Positions 7,812 through 15,863 of a stretch of 40,381 bases of DNA are shown here, piece by piece. Source of the DNA: Nocardioides albidus (GTDB lineage Bacteria > Actinomycetota > Actinomycetes > Propionibacteriales > Nocardioidaceae). Where the stretch lies: contig NZ_VDMP01000027.1 in the NCBI RefSeq assembly GCF_006335005.1, positions 457,089 to 497,469 on the forward strand, in the 5' to 3' direction. The translations under genes and the position numbers were made by a program. Below the pieces are notes generated by a model that ran no database searches, was not told the DNA's origin, and worked only from the letters and a program-made list of their open reading frames with translations. Position 1 is the stretch's first letter, and every line of letters starts with the position of its first letter.

Positions 7812-9053
7812 GTGAGCAGCACCCTCGAGAGCCGGCCGCTCGAGACCGGTCGGCACGCGCCGGGCAGCGGCGGATACCGGCGGATCATGGCGGCCATGTT
7901 CGCCGCCGGCATGGCGACGTTCGTGCTCCTGTACGCGACCCAGGCCCTGCTGCCGGAGCTGAGCGCGACCTTCGGCGTCAGCCCGACCGCGGCCACCTTG
8001 AGCATGTCGCTGACGACGGCGGGACTGGCGCTCGGCCTCCTGGTCGCCGGCCCGGCCTCCGAGGCGATCGGCCGCACGCCCCTCATCCTGGGATCCACCT
8101 GGGCCGCCACCGCCGTCGCCTGCCTGACGCCGTTCTCCCCGTCCTGGCACGTCTTCCTCGGCCTGCGCCTGCTCGAGGGCGTCGTGCTCGCCGGGCTCCC
8201 GGCGGTCGCCACGGCCTATCTGCGCGAGGAGCTGCACCCCGCCGCCCTGGCCCGGGCGACGGGCCTCTACATCGGCGGCACGGCCCTCGGCGGGATGGCC
8301 GGCCGGCTGCTCACGGCCCCGGTGGCCGATCTCGCGGGGTGGCGGTGGGCGATGGCCGCCGCGGCCGTCTTCGCCCTCGGCTGCGCCGTCGCGGTCACCC
8401 TCACCCTGCCGGCCTCACGCCACTTCGCGCCCCGCCGGCGCGACGGCGCCCGGCTCCGCTCGATGGCCCGGGCCGCGGTGGCGGACCCCGCGCTGCGCGC
8501 GCTCTACGTGCTGGGAGCCTGCGCGGTCGGCACGCTGGTCGCGGTCTTCAACGCGCTCGGCTTCCGGCTCAGCGGGGCGCCGTACGACCTCAGCCTCGCC
8601 GCGATCAGCCTGCTCTACCTCGTCTACCCCCTCGGGACGGTGAGCTCCACGGTCTCCGGTGCGCTCGCCGACCGGCTCGGCCGCCGCGCCGTCCTGCCGT
8701 CGGGATGCGCGCTCGCGGTCGCGGGGGTCGGGCTGACCCTGCTGCCGTCCCTGGCCGCGATCGTCGTCGGTCTGGCCCTCCTGACGGCCGGGTTCTTCGT
8801 GATGCACGGACTCGCCAGCGGCTGGGTGGCCGTCCGCGCCCACCTCGCGGGCGCCGGCGCCAGCCAGGCGGCCGCCTTCTACCTGTGTGCCTACTACCTC
8901 GGATCGTCGGTCTTCGGCAGTCTCGGCGGGAGCGCCTGGACGGCGTACGGCTGGCCCGGCGTCGGTGTCCTCGGTCTCGCGCTCCTGGCCGTCGCGGGGC
9001 TCGCCACCGGGCGGTTGCGACGGATACCCGTGCTTCCGGTTCATGGCCGGTGA
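7812..9053 (+). CDS. MFS transporter, YnfM-like
   Basis: A 413-residue twelve-helix major facilitator. It resembles the E. coli YnfM group in length and in paired control by a divergent LysR gene. Visible signatures are LLYATQALLPELSATFGVSPTAATLSMSLTT, the loop GPASEAIGRTPLI, and in the second half GALADRLGRRAVLPSG. The substrate is unknown; YnfM-type proteins are thought to export small metabolites or drugs. GTG 7812 gives the family length, whereas extending to 7626 would add non-helical residues antisense to the LysR gene. The next in-frame ATG is 7887. Confidence 0.88.
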   Translation: MSSTLESRPLETGRHAPGSGGYRRIMAAMFAAGMATFVLLYATQALLPELSATFGVSPTAATLSMSLTTAGLALGLLVAGPASEAIGRTPLILGSTWAATAVACLTPFSPSWHVFLGLRLLEGVVLAGLPAVATAYLREELHPAALARATGLYIGGTALGGMAGRLLTAPVADLAGWRWAMAAAAVFALGCAVAVTLTLPASRHFAPRRRDGARLRSMARAAVADPALRALYVLGACAVGTLVAVFNALGFRLSGAPYDLSLAAISLLYLVYPLGTVSSTVSGALADRLGRRAVLPSGCALAVAGVGLTLLPSLAAIVVGLALLTAGFFVMHGLASGWVAVRAHLAGAGASQAAAFYLCAYYLGSSVFGSLGGSAWTAYGWPGVGVLGLALLAVAGLATGRLRRIPVLPVHGR

Positions 9054-9061
9054 TCGTTGGG

Positions 9062-9067
9062 TAGTGT
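9062..9067 (+). promoter_or_regulatory. Possible -10 box of the PLD-like gene
   Basis: TAGTGT lies 32 nt upstream of GTG 9100. No convincing -35 hexamer is found at 17-18 bp spacing, so this is weakly supported. Confidence 0.35.
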
Positions 9068-9099
9068 CCCTGAGTCAGCAGGACCGATGGAGGAGACAC

Positions 9100-10524
9100 G
9101 TGATCGTGGCGAGTGCATGGGGGATCGCTTCGAAGGGCCGGGCGGCCCGCAAGCGGGTGGCCGCGGCGGCACTCGGTCTGCTGCTCGCCCTGACGGCCCT
9201 GGCCGGGGGGCACGGCCTGCTCGTCCCGGCCCAGGCGGCCGCTTCGGCCCAGGCGGCCCCTGCGGACCGGTCGGCCCAGGTGGTCGGGGCGGGGCGCGCG
9301 GCCAAGCCGAACCCGGCGTACGTCGTGACGCCCGGCATCACCTTCAACCACCCGTTCCGTGACGGCCAGCGCGGCAAGATCCACCGCAAGATCGCCAAGA
9401 CGCTGAAGAACGTGCCCGCCGGCGGCCAGGTCCGGGTGATCACCTGGAACTTCGACTCGCCCTATCTGGCGCACCGGTTCATCGCCGCCCACGAGCGCGG
9501 CGTCTCGGTGCAGATCATCATGTCCCGCGGTCTGGCCCGGTCCCAGGGCAACAACCTGGCCCGCTCCTACCCGATGGTGCGGCGTGCCTTCGAGCGCGGC
9601 AACGACGACCGGCCCAAGGAGCTGCAGAGCTGGATCCGGACCTGCAAGCAGACCTGCCGCGGCCGGAAGGGGTCGATGCACTCCAAGCTGATGCTGGTCA
9701 ACCGCTCGGGCGCCACCAACTGGATCGTGATGCAGGGCTCGGGCAACCTCACCGGCGCCGCCGCGGTCCAGCAGTTCAACGACTGGACCACCGTCACCGA
9801 GAACCAGCCGCTCTACGACGGCTGGATGCAGATGTGGGACCAGGCGGTCCAGGACCGCAACTTCCCGCCGATGCGGTTCACCACCGGCAACGTCACCACG
9901 ATGTTCGCGCCTCACAAGGGCGAGATCGACCCCGCGCTGAGCGTGCTCAACAAGGTGCAGTGCACCGGGGCGACGAACACGCCCGACGGGCGCACCAAGG
10001 TGCGCGTGGCGAACGCGGTCTGGGGCGAGGCGCGAGGGGCCCGGATCGCGCGGAAGGTGCGCGAGCTCGATCGCGCCGGCTGCGACGTCGAGATCGTCTT
10101 CATGATGATGCAGCGCCGGATCCGGCACATCCTCCGAGGGACGCGGGCCAAGCAGATGGTCTACATCATCGGAGCGACGGCCGACAAGTTCAAGGATCGC
10201 TACGTCCACATGAAGGGGCTCGCCGTCCAGGGCAACGTGGACGGCCGTCCCGACGGCAACGTCGTGCTGTCCAGCAGCGAGAACTGGACGCGGCTCGGAT
10301 GGCACTCCGACGAGGAGAACATCATCATCCGCGACGACCCGGCGCTGACGCAGAAGTACATGGACCACGTGGACCTGATCTACCGCGAGGCGCCCCGCAA
10401 GCTGAGCAACTACGTCAACTCAGCCGACCCGGACCCGACGCCGCGCACCCGCGGCCATTCCGACACGGAGTACCTCGGACCGAAGGAGTATCCCTTCCAC
10501 GAGCTCGAGGCCGAGCTGAGCTGA
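9100..10524 (+). CDS. Secreted phospholipase D-like domain protein
   Basis: A 474-residue exported protein. GTG 9100 has GGAGGAGA four bases upstream and opens a signal peptide: a Lys/Arg-rich start, the hydrophobic run [17 protein letters not shown], then an Ala-rich cleavage region. Two PLD-type half-sites follow: HSK at residues 194-196 with GSGNLT after it, and HMK at 370-372 with SSSENWT after it. In both, the Asp expected in HxKx4D is replaced (Asn in the first, Gln in the second), so catalysis may be altered. The protein could cleave phospholipids or another phosphodiester outside the cell. The long upstream extension of the frame is not supported. Confidence 0.88.
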   Translation: MIVASAWGIASKGRAARKRVAAAALGLLLALTALAGGHGLLVPAQAAASAQAAPADRSAQVVGAGRAAKPNPAYVVTPGITFNHPFRDGQRGKIHRKIAKTLKNVPAGGQVRVITWNFDSPYLAHRFIAAHERGVSVQIIMSRGLARSQGNNLARSYPMVRRAFERGNDDRPKELQSWIRTCKQTCRGRKGSMHSKLMLVNRSGATNWIVMQGSGNLTGAAAVQQFNDWTTVTENQPLYDGWMQMWDQAVQDRNFPPMRFTTGNVTTMFAPHKGEIDPALSVLNKVQCTGATNTPDGRTKVRVANAVWGEARGARIARKVRELDRAGCDVEIVFMMMQRRIRHILRGTRAKQMVYIIGATADKFKDRYVHMKGLAVQGNVDGRPDGNVVLSSSENWTRLGWHSDEENIIIRDDPALTQKYMDHVDLIYREAPRKLSNYVNSADPDPTPRTRGHSDTEYLGPKEYPFHELEAELS

Positions 10525-10539
10525 CCCCCGGCTGGGGGG
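10525..10539 (+). terminator. Short GC hairpin after the PLD-like gene
   Basis: CCCCC (10525-10529) and GGGGG (10534-10538) flank the loop GGCT directly after the stop codon. The stem is short and no T-tract follows, so terminator function is uncertain. Confidence 0.35.
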
Positions 10540-10558
10540 CGGCTGCCATCCTTGCCCC

Positions 10559-11194
10559 GTGAGCGAGCCCGTCCTGACCGTGCGCGGGATCGCCCGCTCG
10601 TTCGGCGACCACCGTGTCCTCGCAGACCTCGACCTCGAGGTCCGTGCCGGCGCGGCGGCCGTCCTCGTCGGGCCCAACGGAGCCGGCAAGTCCACGGCCC
10701 TGCGGTGCATCACGGGTGCGGACCAGCCCGACGCCGGCACCGTGGAGGTGCTGGGGGAGCCGCTCGACGAGCGCTCGGCCACGGTCCGGGCCGCGATGGC
10801 CGTGGTGATGGACGACCTCGACTTCTTCCCCGACCTCACCGTCGTGGAGCACCTCGACCTGTTCGCCCGGGCGCACCGCACGCCGGACGCCGACGATGTC
10901 GTCGACGACGTCCTCGAGGAGGTGGGCCTGATCGCCCAGTCCGGGCAGCTCCCGGCCTCGCTCTCCTCGGGACAGCGTCGGCGGCTGGCGCTCGCCAGCG
11001 CCTTCGTCCGGCCGCGCCGGCTGCTCGTCCTCGACGAGCCGGAGCAGCGGCTCGACCAGGAGGGCCTCGCCTGGCTGGTGGACCGGCTGCTGGCCGAGAA
11101 GGCGGCGGGGCTGGCGATCGTGCTGGCCAGCCACTCGCAGGTGCTCGTGGACGCGATCGCCGACGACGTCGTCACCCTGGCGCGCCCGACGTGA
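10559..11194 (+). CDS. ABC transporter ATP-binding protein
   Basis: A 211-residue ABC ATPase with Walker A GPNGAGKST (about residues 39-47), signature LSSGQRRRLALA, Walker B RRLLVLDEPEQRLD and the switch histidine in LASHS. It should energise the polytopic membrane protein encoded 7 nt downstream. GTG 10559 lies 6 nt after CATCCT, a possible leaderless promoter. No substrate-binding protein is present, so export or a membrane-lipid or cell-envelope role is more likely than import. Direction and substrate are inference. Confidence 0.9.
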   Translation: MSEPVLTVRGIARSFGDHRVLADLDLEVRAGAAAVLVGPNGAGKSTALRCITGADQPDAGTVEVLGEPLDERSATVRAAMAVVMDDLDFFPDLTVVEHLDLFARAHRTPDADDVVDDVLEEVGLIAQSGQLPASLSSGQRRRLALASAFVRPRRLLVLDEPEQRLDQEGLAWLVDRLLAEKAAGLAIVLASHSQVLVDAIADDVVTLARPT

Positions 11195-11201
11195 GCCGTC
11201 G

Positions 11202-12689
11202 GTGAGGCGCTCCGAGTCGGCCGAGCTGCGCGCCGACATCCGCCACTGGCGGCGCAGCCGCCGCACGCTCTCCCTCGGCGAGGCGCTGCAGGACCTCTAC
11301 ATCGGGGTCTTCGCCGTCCTGATGCTCGGCTCGATGCTGGTCAGCGTCCTGGTCAACCTCTCCGACGTCGGCGACCGCGCGTGCGTCGCCTCGGACTGCG
11401 CGTCGGCCCGCTCCCTGCTGCCCTGGCTGGTCGTGGGCACCCTCCTGGCGGTGCTCTGGTCGCTCGCCCGGCTGGTCGGCCCCGTGGCGGTCGGCCCCGG
11501 TGCGGCCGCCTGGCTGCTGCCTGCCCCGGTCGACCGGGGCGAGCTGCTCCGCGGCCGGGCCCGCGGCACGACGCTGCTCGCTGCCGCGCTGGTCGCTCCG
11601 GTGGCCGCCGCGGCCGCAACCCTGGCCGGGTTCGGAGTGGGTCCGCTGGTGGCGTTCACCGTGGGCGCGGCCGGTCTGGCGGCGTACGGCGTCGGCGCGC
11701 TGGTGCGCGCCCAGGCCGCTGCTCGCGCGCGCCATCCGGCGCTCCTGCTGGGCCCGGTCAGCCTGCTCGCGGTGGGCGCGGGCCTCGCCGCCATCGCGGC
11801 CTCGCGCGCCCCGGAGGTCGACGCGTCGGCCATCCTGGGGGCGCCGGCCCTGGTCGGCATCGCCCTGGTCTGGGCGGGCGTGGTCGCGGTGCTGCTGCGC
11901 GCCCGCGTGCTCACCAGCCGCCTGCGACGACGCGACGTCGCCCCGGGCGGCGTCCTCGTGCCCGGTCTCGGCGGGGCGCTGGCCACCCTCGACCTGGCCC
12001 TCATGTTCGACGTCCTCGTCGACCATGCCGCCGGGCGGCGCGCGGCGGCGCGCCCGCGCCGGGGTGGACCGCAGGGACTCGCCGCGCTCGCCTGGCGCGA
12101 CGTCATCCGAATCCGCCGCCACCCAGCACGGCTGGCGCTGCTGGCCGGCTCCCTCGTGCTGCCCTACGCCACCGCCGCGGTCGGCGGCCGGGTCGTGGTC
12201 GTGCTGGTCGAGGTGCTGGTCTGCTTCGTGCTCGTGGTGCCGTTCCTGGTCTCGCTGCGGGTGCTGACCCGCTCGTCCGGGATGGTCCGGATGTTCCCGA
12301 CCGCGTGGGGCCCGACCCGCGCCGCGGCCATCGTCGTCCCCGGCGTGCTGCTCGTCGGGCACGGCCTGCTCAGCGCGCCCGCCCTGCACCGCACCCTCGA
12401 CCGGTCGCCCGGCGATCTCGCCCTGCTGGGTGTCGCCTCGGGTGTCGCCGGCCTGGCCGCGGGCGTGCGCTGGGTCACCGGCCGGCCGCCGGACTATGCC
12501 CGACCGCTCGTCTCCACGCCCGCCGGGGGAGTGCCGACGAACCTCTACGGCAGCGTGCTGCGCGGCTTCGACATCGCCGTGCTGACCGCGCTGCCGATGC
12601 TGCTCAGTCCGACCTCCGGCGGCGCGGCGGTCTCTCTCGTCGTCTCGGTCGGCGTGGTCGGCTTCCTGTGCGGACGGCGAGCAACCTAG
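11202..12689 (+). CDS. Polytopic membrane protein, probable ABC permease partner (DUF6297-like)
   Basis: A 495-residue integral membrane protein with about ten or more hydrophobic segments. It begins with a basic cytosolic stretch (RADIRHWRRSRRTLSLGEALQDLYIG). The overall look matches the actinobacterial DUF6297 family, recalled from memory. The middle contains LAALAWRDVIRIRRHPARLALL, reminiscent of the coupling region of ABC-2-type permeases. GTG 11202 starts 7 nt after the ABC ATPase stop, so the pair forms one operon and probably one transporter. Function is otherwise unknown. The stop codon lies inside an operator-like palindrome for the next gene. Confidence 0.82.
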   Translation: MRRSESAELRADIRHWRRSRRTLSLGEALQDLYIGVFAVLMLGSMLVSVLVNLSDVGDRACVASDCASARSLLPWLVVGTLLAVLWSLARLVGPVAVGPGAAAWLLPAPVDRGELLRGRARGTTLLAAALVAPVAAAAATLAGFGVGPLVAFTVGAAGLAAYGVGALVRAQAAARARHPALLLGPVSLLAVGAGLAAIAASRAPEVDASAILGAPALVGIALVWAGVVAVLLRARVLTSRLRRRDVAPGGVLVPGLGGALATLDLALMFDVLVDHAAGRRAAARPRRGGPQGLAALAWRDVIRIRRHPARLALLAGSLVLPYATAAVGGRVVVVLVEVLVCFVLVVPFLVSLRVLTRSSGMVRMFPTAWGPTRAAAIVVPGVLLVGHGLLSAPALHRTLDRSPGDLALLGVASGVAGLAAGVRWVTGRPPDYARPLVSTPAGGVPTNLYGSVLRGFDIAVLTALPMLLSPTSGGAAVSLVVSVGVVGFLCGRRAT

Positions 12690-12716
12690 CACTTGCTTGG
12701 TATCTTCCCCTATGAT
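12685..12716 (+). promoter_or_regulatory. TetR-type operator and -10 before the SDR-thiolase operon
   Basis: CCtAGCActTGCTtGG (12685-12700) is a pseudo-palindrome with half-sites CCnAGCA and TGCTnGG. It is followed by TATGAT (12711-12716), a good -10 box. The palindrome covers the -35 region, where a TetR-family repressor would block RNA polymerase. The regulator is not encoded nearby. Confidence 0.58.
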
Positions 12717-12746
12717 CGTCGCTCGGAGGACGACGAAAGGGATCCC

Positions 12747-13514
12747 GTGGCATACACCATCGACATGACCGGCCAGGTGGTCCTCGTGACCGGCGGCGGC
12801 CGCGGTGTCGGCGACGGCATCGTGCAGGCCTATCTCGAGGCCGGCGCCGCGGTCGAGATCTGCGGTCGCAGCACGCCCGAGTCGCTGCGCGAGGTCGACG
12901 GGCGCACGGCCCGCTTCTCCGCGGTCGATGTCCGCGAGGCCGACCAGGTCGCGGCCTGGGTCGAGGACGTCCTACGACGTCACGGGCGGCTCGATGTGGC
13001 GGTCAACAACGCCGGCGGCGCGCCGTTCGCGCAGTTCGACACCGCCTCCCCGCGCTTCCACGCCAAGATCAACGACCTCAACTTCATGTCGGCGGTCTAC
13101 GTCGCCCTCGCCGTGCGCCCGCACCTCGCGGCCGCCCGCGGCTCGATGGTCAACGTCACCTCGATCTCCGCGCGGCGGGCCAGTCCCGGCACCGCCGTCT
13201 ACGGCGCCGCCAAGGCCGCGCTGGAGAGCCTCACCGCCAGCCTCGGCGTCGAGTGGGCTCCCGACGTCCGCGTCAACGCGGTCAGCTGCGGCCTCGTGGC
13301 GACGCCCGGATCGGCCGACCACTACGGCGACGCGGAGCAGTTCGCGCGGGTCGCGGCCACCATCCCGCGCGGCGTCTTCGCCACGCCGCTCGAGGTCGGA
13401 CAGGCCTGCGTCCTCCTCTCCTCGCCGCTGGCCGCCCACGTCACCGGCGCCGTCCTCAACGTCGACGGCGGCGGCGAGTGGCCCGCGTTCCTGCAGCACA
13501 CCCCCAACGCCTGA
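12747..13514 (+). CDS. SDR-family oxidoreductase
   Basis: A 255-residue short-chain dehydrogenase. The cofactor motif TGGGRGVG is near residues 14-21, followed by NNAGG, a catalytic Ser in VTSISAR, YGAAK, and the C-terminal GAVLNVDGGGEW. GTG 12747 has AAAGGGA just upstream; the open frame from TTG 12693 runs back through the promoter and is rejected. A thiolase follows by 35 nt, suggesting beta-oxidation-like degradation of an acyl-CoA. NNAGG and the lack of a FabG-type ending leave the substrate open. Confidence 0.9.
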   Translation: MAYTIDMTGQVVLVTGGGRGVGDGIVQAYLEAGAAVEICGRSTPESLREVDGRTARFSAVDVREADQVAAWVEDVLRRHGRLDVAVNNAGGAPFAQFDTASPRFHAKINDLNFMSAVYVALAVRPHLAAARGSMVNVTSISARRASPGTAVYGAAKAALESLTASLGVEWAPDVRVNAVSCGLVATPGSADHYGDAEQFARVAATIPRGVFATPLEVGQACVLLSSPLAAHVTGAVLNVDGGGEWPAFLQHTPNA

Positions 13515-13549
13515 CCTGTCACATCCGCCCGACCAGCAGGAGCCTCTCC

Positions 13550-14767
13550 GTGCCCGAAGCAGTCATCGTCTCCGCCGCCCGCTCGCCGATCGGCCGTGCC
13601 TACAAGGGCTCGCTGCGCGAGATGAGGCCTGACGACCTCGCCGCCCAGATGGTCGACGCCGCGCTGTCCGCCGTCCCCGAGCTCGACCGCACCCTCGTCG
13701 AGGACCTGATGATGGGCTGCGCGCAGCCCGCCGGCGAGCAGGGCTACAACATCGGCCGGATGGTCGCCCTGCGCCTCGGCCTGGACGGCGTCCCCGGCAC
13801 CACCGTCCACCGCTACTGCGCGTCCTCGCTGCAGGCGACCCGGATGGCGCTGCACGCCATCCGCTCCGGCGAGGGCGACGTGTTCGTCGCCGCCGGCGTC
13901 GAGACCGTCTCCCGCTTCCAGTACGGCAAGGCCGACGGCATGCCGGACACCCGCAACCCGCGGTACGCCGACGCGGCGGCCCGGGCGGCCGACCGGGCCG
14001 CGGCCCGGGAGCCCTGGGTGGACCCGCGCTCCCTCGGCGAGCTGCCCGACGTCTACCTGGCGATGGGGGAGACCGCCGAGAACGTCGCGTCGTACTGCAA
14101 CGTCTCCCGGGCCGCCCAGGACGAGTACGCCGTGCGCAGCCAGAACCTCGCCGAGGCCGCCGCCGAGCGCGGCTTCTGGAAGACCGACATCACGCCCGTG
14201 ACGCTCGCCGACGGCACCGTCGTCGACGCCGACGACGGCCCGCGCGCCGGGGTGACGCTGGAGAAGGTCGCCTCGATGCAGCCCGTCTTCCACCCCGAGG
14301 GCACGGTCACCGCCGCCAACTGCTGCCCGCTCAACGACGGCGCCGCCGCGCTGGTGATCATGAGCGACACCCGGGCCGCCGAGCTGGGCATCACGCCGCT
14401 GGCGCGCGTCGTGTCCACCGGGGTCTCCGCGCTGAGCCCCGAGATCATGGGCCTCGGACCGGTCGAGGCCAGTCTCCAGGCGATCGCCCGCGCCGGGCTC
14501 GCGATCGGCGACATCGACCTCGTCGAGATGAACGAGGCCTTCGCTGCGCAGGTGCTGCCGTGCGTCGATCGGCTCGGCCTCGACCTCGACCGGGTCAACG
14601 TCAACGGCGGCGCCATCGCCCTGGGGCACCCCTTCGGCTCGACCGGCGCCCGGATGGCCACCACCCTGATCCACGGTCTGCAGGAGCGGGACGCGCGGTT
14701 CGGCCTCGAGACGATGTGCGCCGCCGGCGGGCAGGGGATGGCGATGGTGCTGGAGCGGCTCAGCTGA
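13550..14767 (+). CDS. Thiolase (acetyl-CoA acetyltransferase family)
   Basis: A 405-residue thiolase for CoA-dependent cleavage of a 3-oxoacyl-CoA, or the reverse condensation. The acyl-accepting cysteine is Cys90 in HRYCASSLQATRMA, the histidine is in GGAIALGHPFGSTGAR, and the second catalytic cysteine is in MCAAGGQGMAM. NEAFAAQ is also present. Start GTG 13550 has GCAGGAG 7 nt upstream and gives the family length; the longer frame overlaps the SDR gene. The HRYCASS variant of the usual NRxCxSG is typical of actinobacterial FadA-like enzymes. It is probably co-transcribed with the SDR. An importer operon follows after 126 nt with its own likely promoter. Confidence 0.93.
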   Translation: MPEAVIVSAARSPIGRAYKGSLREMRPDDLAAQMVDAALSAVPELDRTLVEDLMMGCAQPAGEQGYNIGRMVALRLGLDGVPGTTVHRYCASSLQATRMALHAIRSGEGDVFVAAGVETVSRFQYGKADGMPDTRNPRYADAAARAADRAAAREPWVDPRSLGELPDVYLAMGETAENVASYCNVSRAAQDEYAVRSQNLAEAAAERGFWKTDITPVTLADGTVVDADDGPRAGVTLEKVASMQPVFHPEGTVTAANCCPLNDGAAALVIMSDTRAAELGITPLARVVSTGVSALSPEIMGLGPVEASLQAIARAGLAIGDIDLVEMNEAFAAQVLPCVDRLGLDLDRVNVNGGAIALGHPFGSTGARMATTLIHGLQERDARFGLETMCAAGGQGMAMVLERLS

Positions 14768-14788
14768 TCCGACCCGCGGGGTAAATGG

Positions 14789-14841
14789 CTAAGAACAAAA
14801 TGACTTAGGGCTTGACCTCTTAGTGTTAACCCAGTCACACT
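14789..14841 (+). promoter_or_regulatory. AT-rich promoter region of the ABC importer operon
   Basis: CTAAG (14789-14793) and CTTAG (14804-14808) form an inverted repeat with a 10-bp spacer; another CTTAG follows at 14819-14823. TTGACC (14812-14817) is a consensus -35, with CACACT (14836-14841) at 18 bp as a possible -10. This is among the most AT-rich patches in the window. The repeats around the -35 suggest a repressor site. Confidence 0.5.
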
Positions 14842-14893
14842 CGGGGGCATTGCCGGGTCGGTCGGACCCGGTCGAGACCCGAGGAGCCCCGCC

Positions 14894-15856
14894 ATGAAGC
14901 ACCGTCGTTGGAAGGTCGCCGCGCTGTCCGCGGTCGCCGCAGTCGTCGCAGCGACCACCCTGAGCGCCTGCGGCAGCGAGGAGAAGGCAGCGGGCGGCGG
15001 CGAGGCGTCGGTCACCGTCGGCGTCCTCCCGCTCGCCGACTACGGCCCCGTCTACTGGGCCCAGGACAAGGGCCTGTTCGAGAAGCAGGGCCTCGAGGTG
15101 AAGTTCGAGCCGCTCCAGGGCGGACCGGTCGGTCTGCAGCAGGTCGTCGCCGGCCAGCTGGACTTCAGCTTCAGCAACCCGATCAGCTCGGCCATCGCGA
15201 CCAGCAAGGGCGCGCCCGTCGAGACGGTGTCGGTCACCTCCGGCTGGGGCGAGGGCGAGCTCGGCGTCTTCGTGAAGCCCGACTCGCCGATCCAGGACAT
15301 GGCCGACCTCGACGGCAAGACCGTCGGCATCAACACCACGCAGAACGTCGGCGACGTGCTCTTCGCCAACCTCGCCAAGAGCAAGGGCGTCGAGGCCGAG
15401 CCGAACTGGGTCGAGGTGCCCTTCCCCGCGATGATCGACGGCGTCAAGAACGGATCCGTCGACGCCGGCTACCTCCCCGAGCCCTTCGCCACGGCGGCCC
15501 GGGCTGCCGGCCTGCGCGATGTGGCGAGCCTGATCCAGGCCGACAACGTCAGCCTCCCCGGTGCCACCTTCATCACCAGCAAGACCTACGCCGCCAAGAA
15601 CCCCGAGACGGTCGAGAAGTTCGCGGCCGCCCTCGACGAGGCGCGCGAGCAGATCGCCGCCGACACCGCGGCGTACCGCGCGTGGATGCCCGACGGCCTC
15701 GGTCTCGACGTCTCCGCCTCCGAGCAGATGAACCTGCCGGACTTCAGCATCGGCCTCACCGACGACGGCATGCAGAAGGTCGCCGACATCCTGATCGAGC
15801 TCGGACTCGTGAAGGACGGCTACGCCGCCGCCGAATACAACTTCGACGCCAGCTGA
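14894..15856 (+). CDS. ABC importer substrate-binding lipoprotein (SsuA/TauA/THI5-like)
   Basis: A 320-residue lipoprotein. The signal peptide ends in the lipobox TLSAC, so Cys26 should be lipidated and the mature protein anchored outside the membrane. The mature part has the NMT1/THI5-like binding fold seen in nitrate, sulfonate, taurine and pyrimidine importers (LPLADYGPVYWAQDKGLFEKQGLEV in its first strand-helix, then GGPVGLQQVVAGQLDFSF). ATG 14894 follows GAGGAG. It heads a complete four-gene importer with two permeases and an ATPase. The ligand cannot be read. The neighbouring MarR and flavin monooxygenase genes make an aromatic or N-heterocyclic ligand possible. Confidence 0.92.
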   Translation: MKHRRWKVAALSAVAAVVAATTLSACGSEEKAAGGGEASVTVGVLPLADYGPVYWAQDKGLFEKQGLEVKFEPLQGGPVGLQQVVAGQLDFSFSNPISSAIATSKGAPVETVSVTSGWGEGELGVFVKPDSPIQDMADLDGKTVGINTTQNVGDVLFANLAKSKGVEAEPNWVEVPFPAMIDGVKNGSVDAGYLPEPFATAARAAGLRDVASLIQADNVSLPGATFITSKTYAAKNPETVEKFAAALDEAREQIAADTAAYRAWMPDGLGLDVSASEQMNLPDFSIGLTDDGMQKVADILIELGLVKDGYAAAEYNFDAS

Positions 15857-15863
15857 GCACGCC

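Noticed and set aside
14768..14893. Thiamine-type riboswitch before the THI5-like binding protein
   Set aside because: The conserved CTGAGA and ACCTGA-type core elements are absent.
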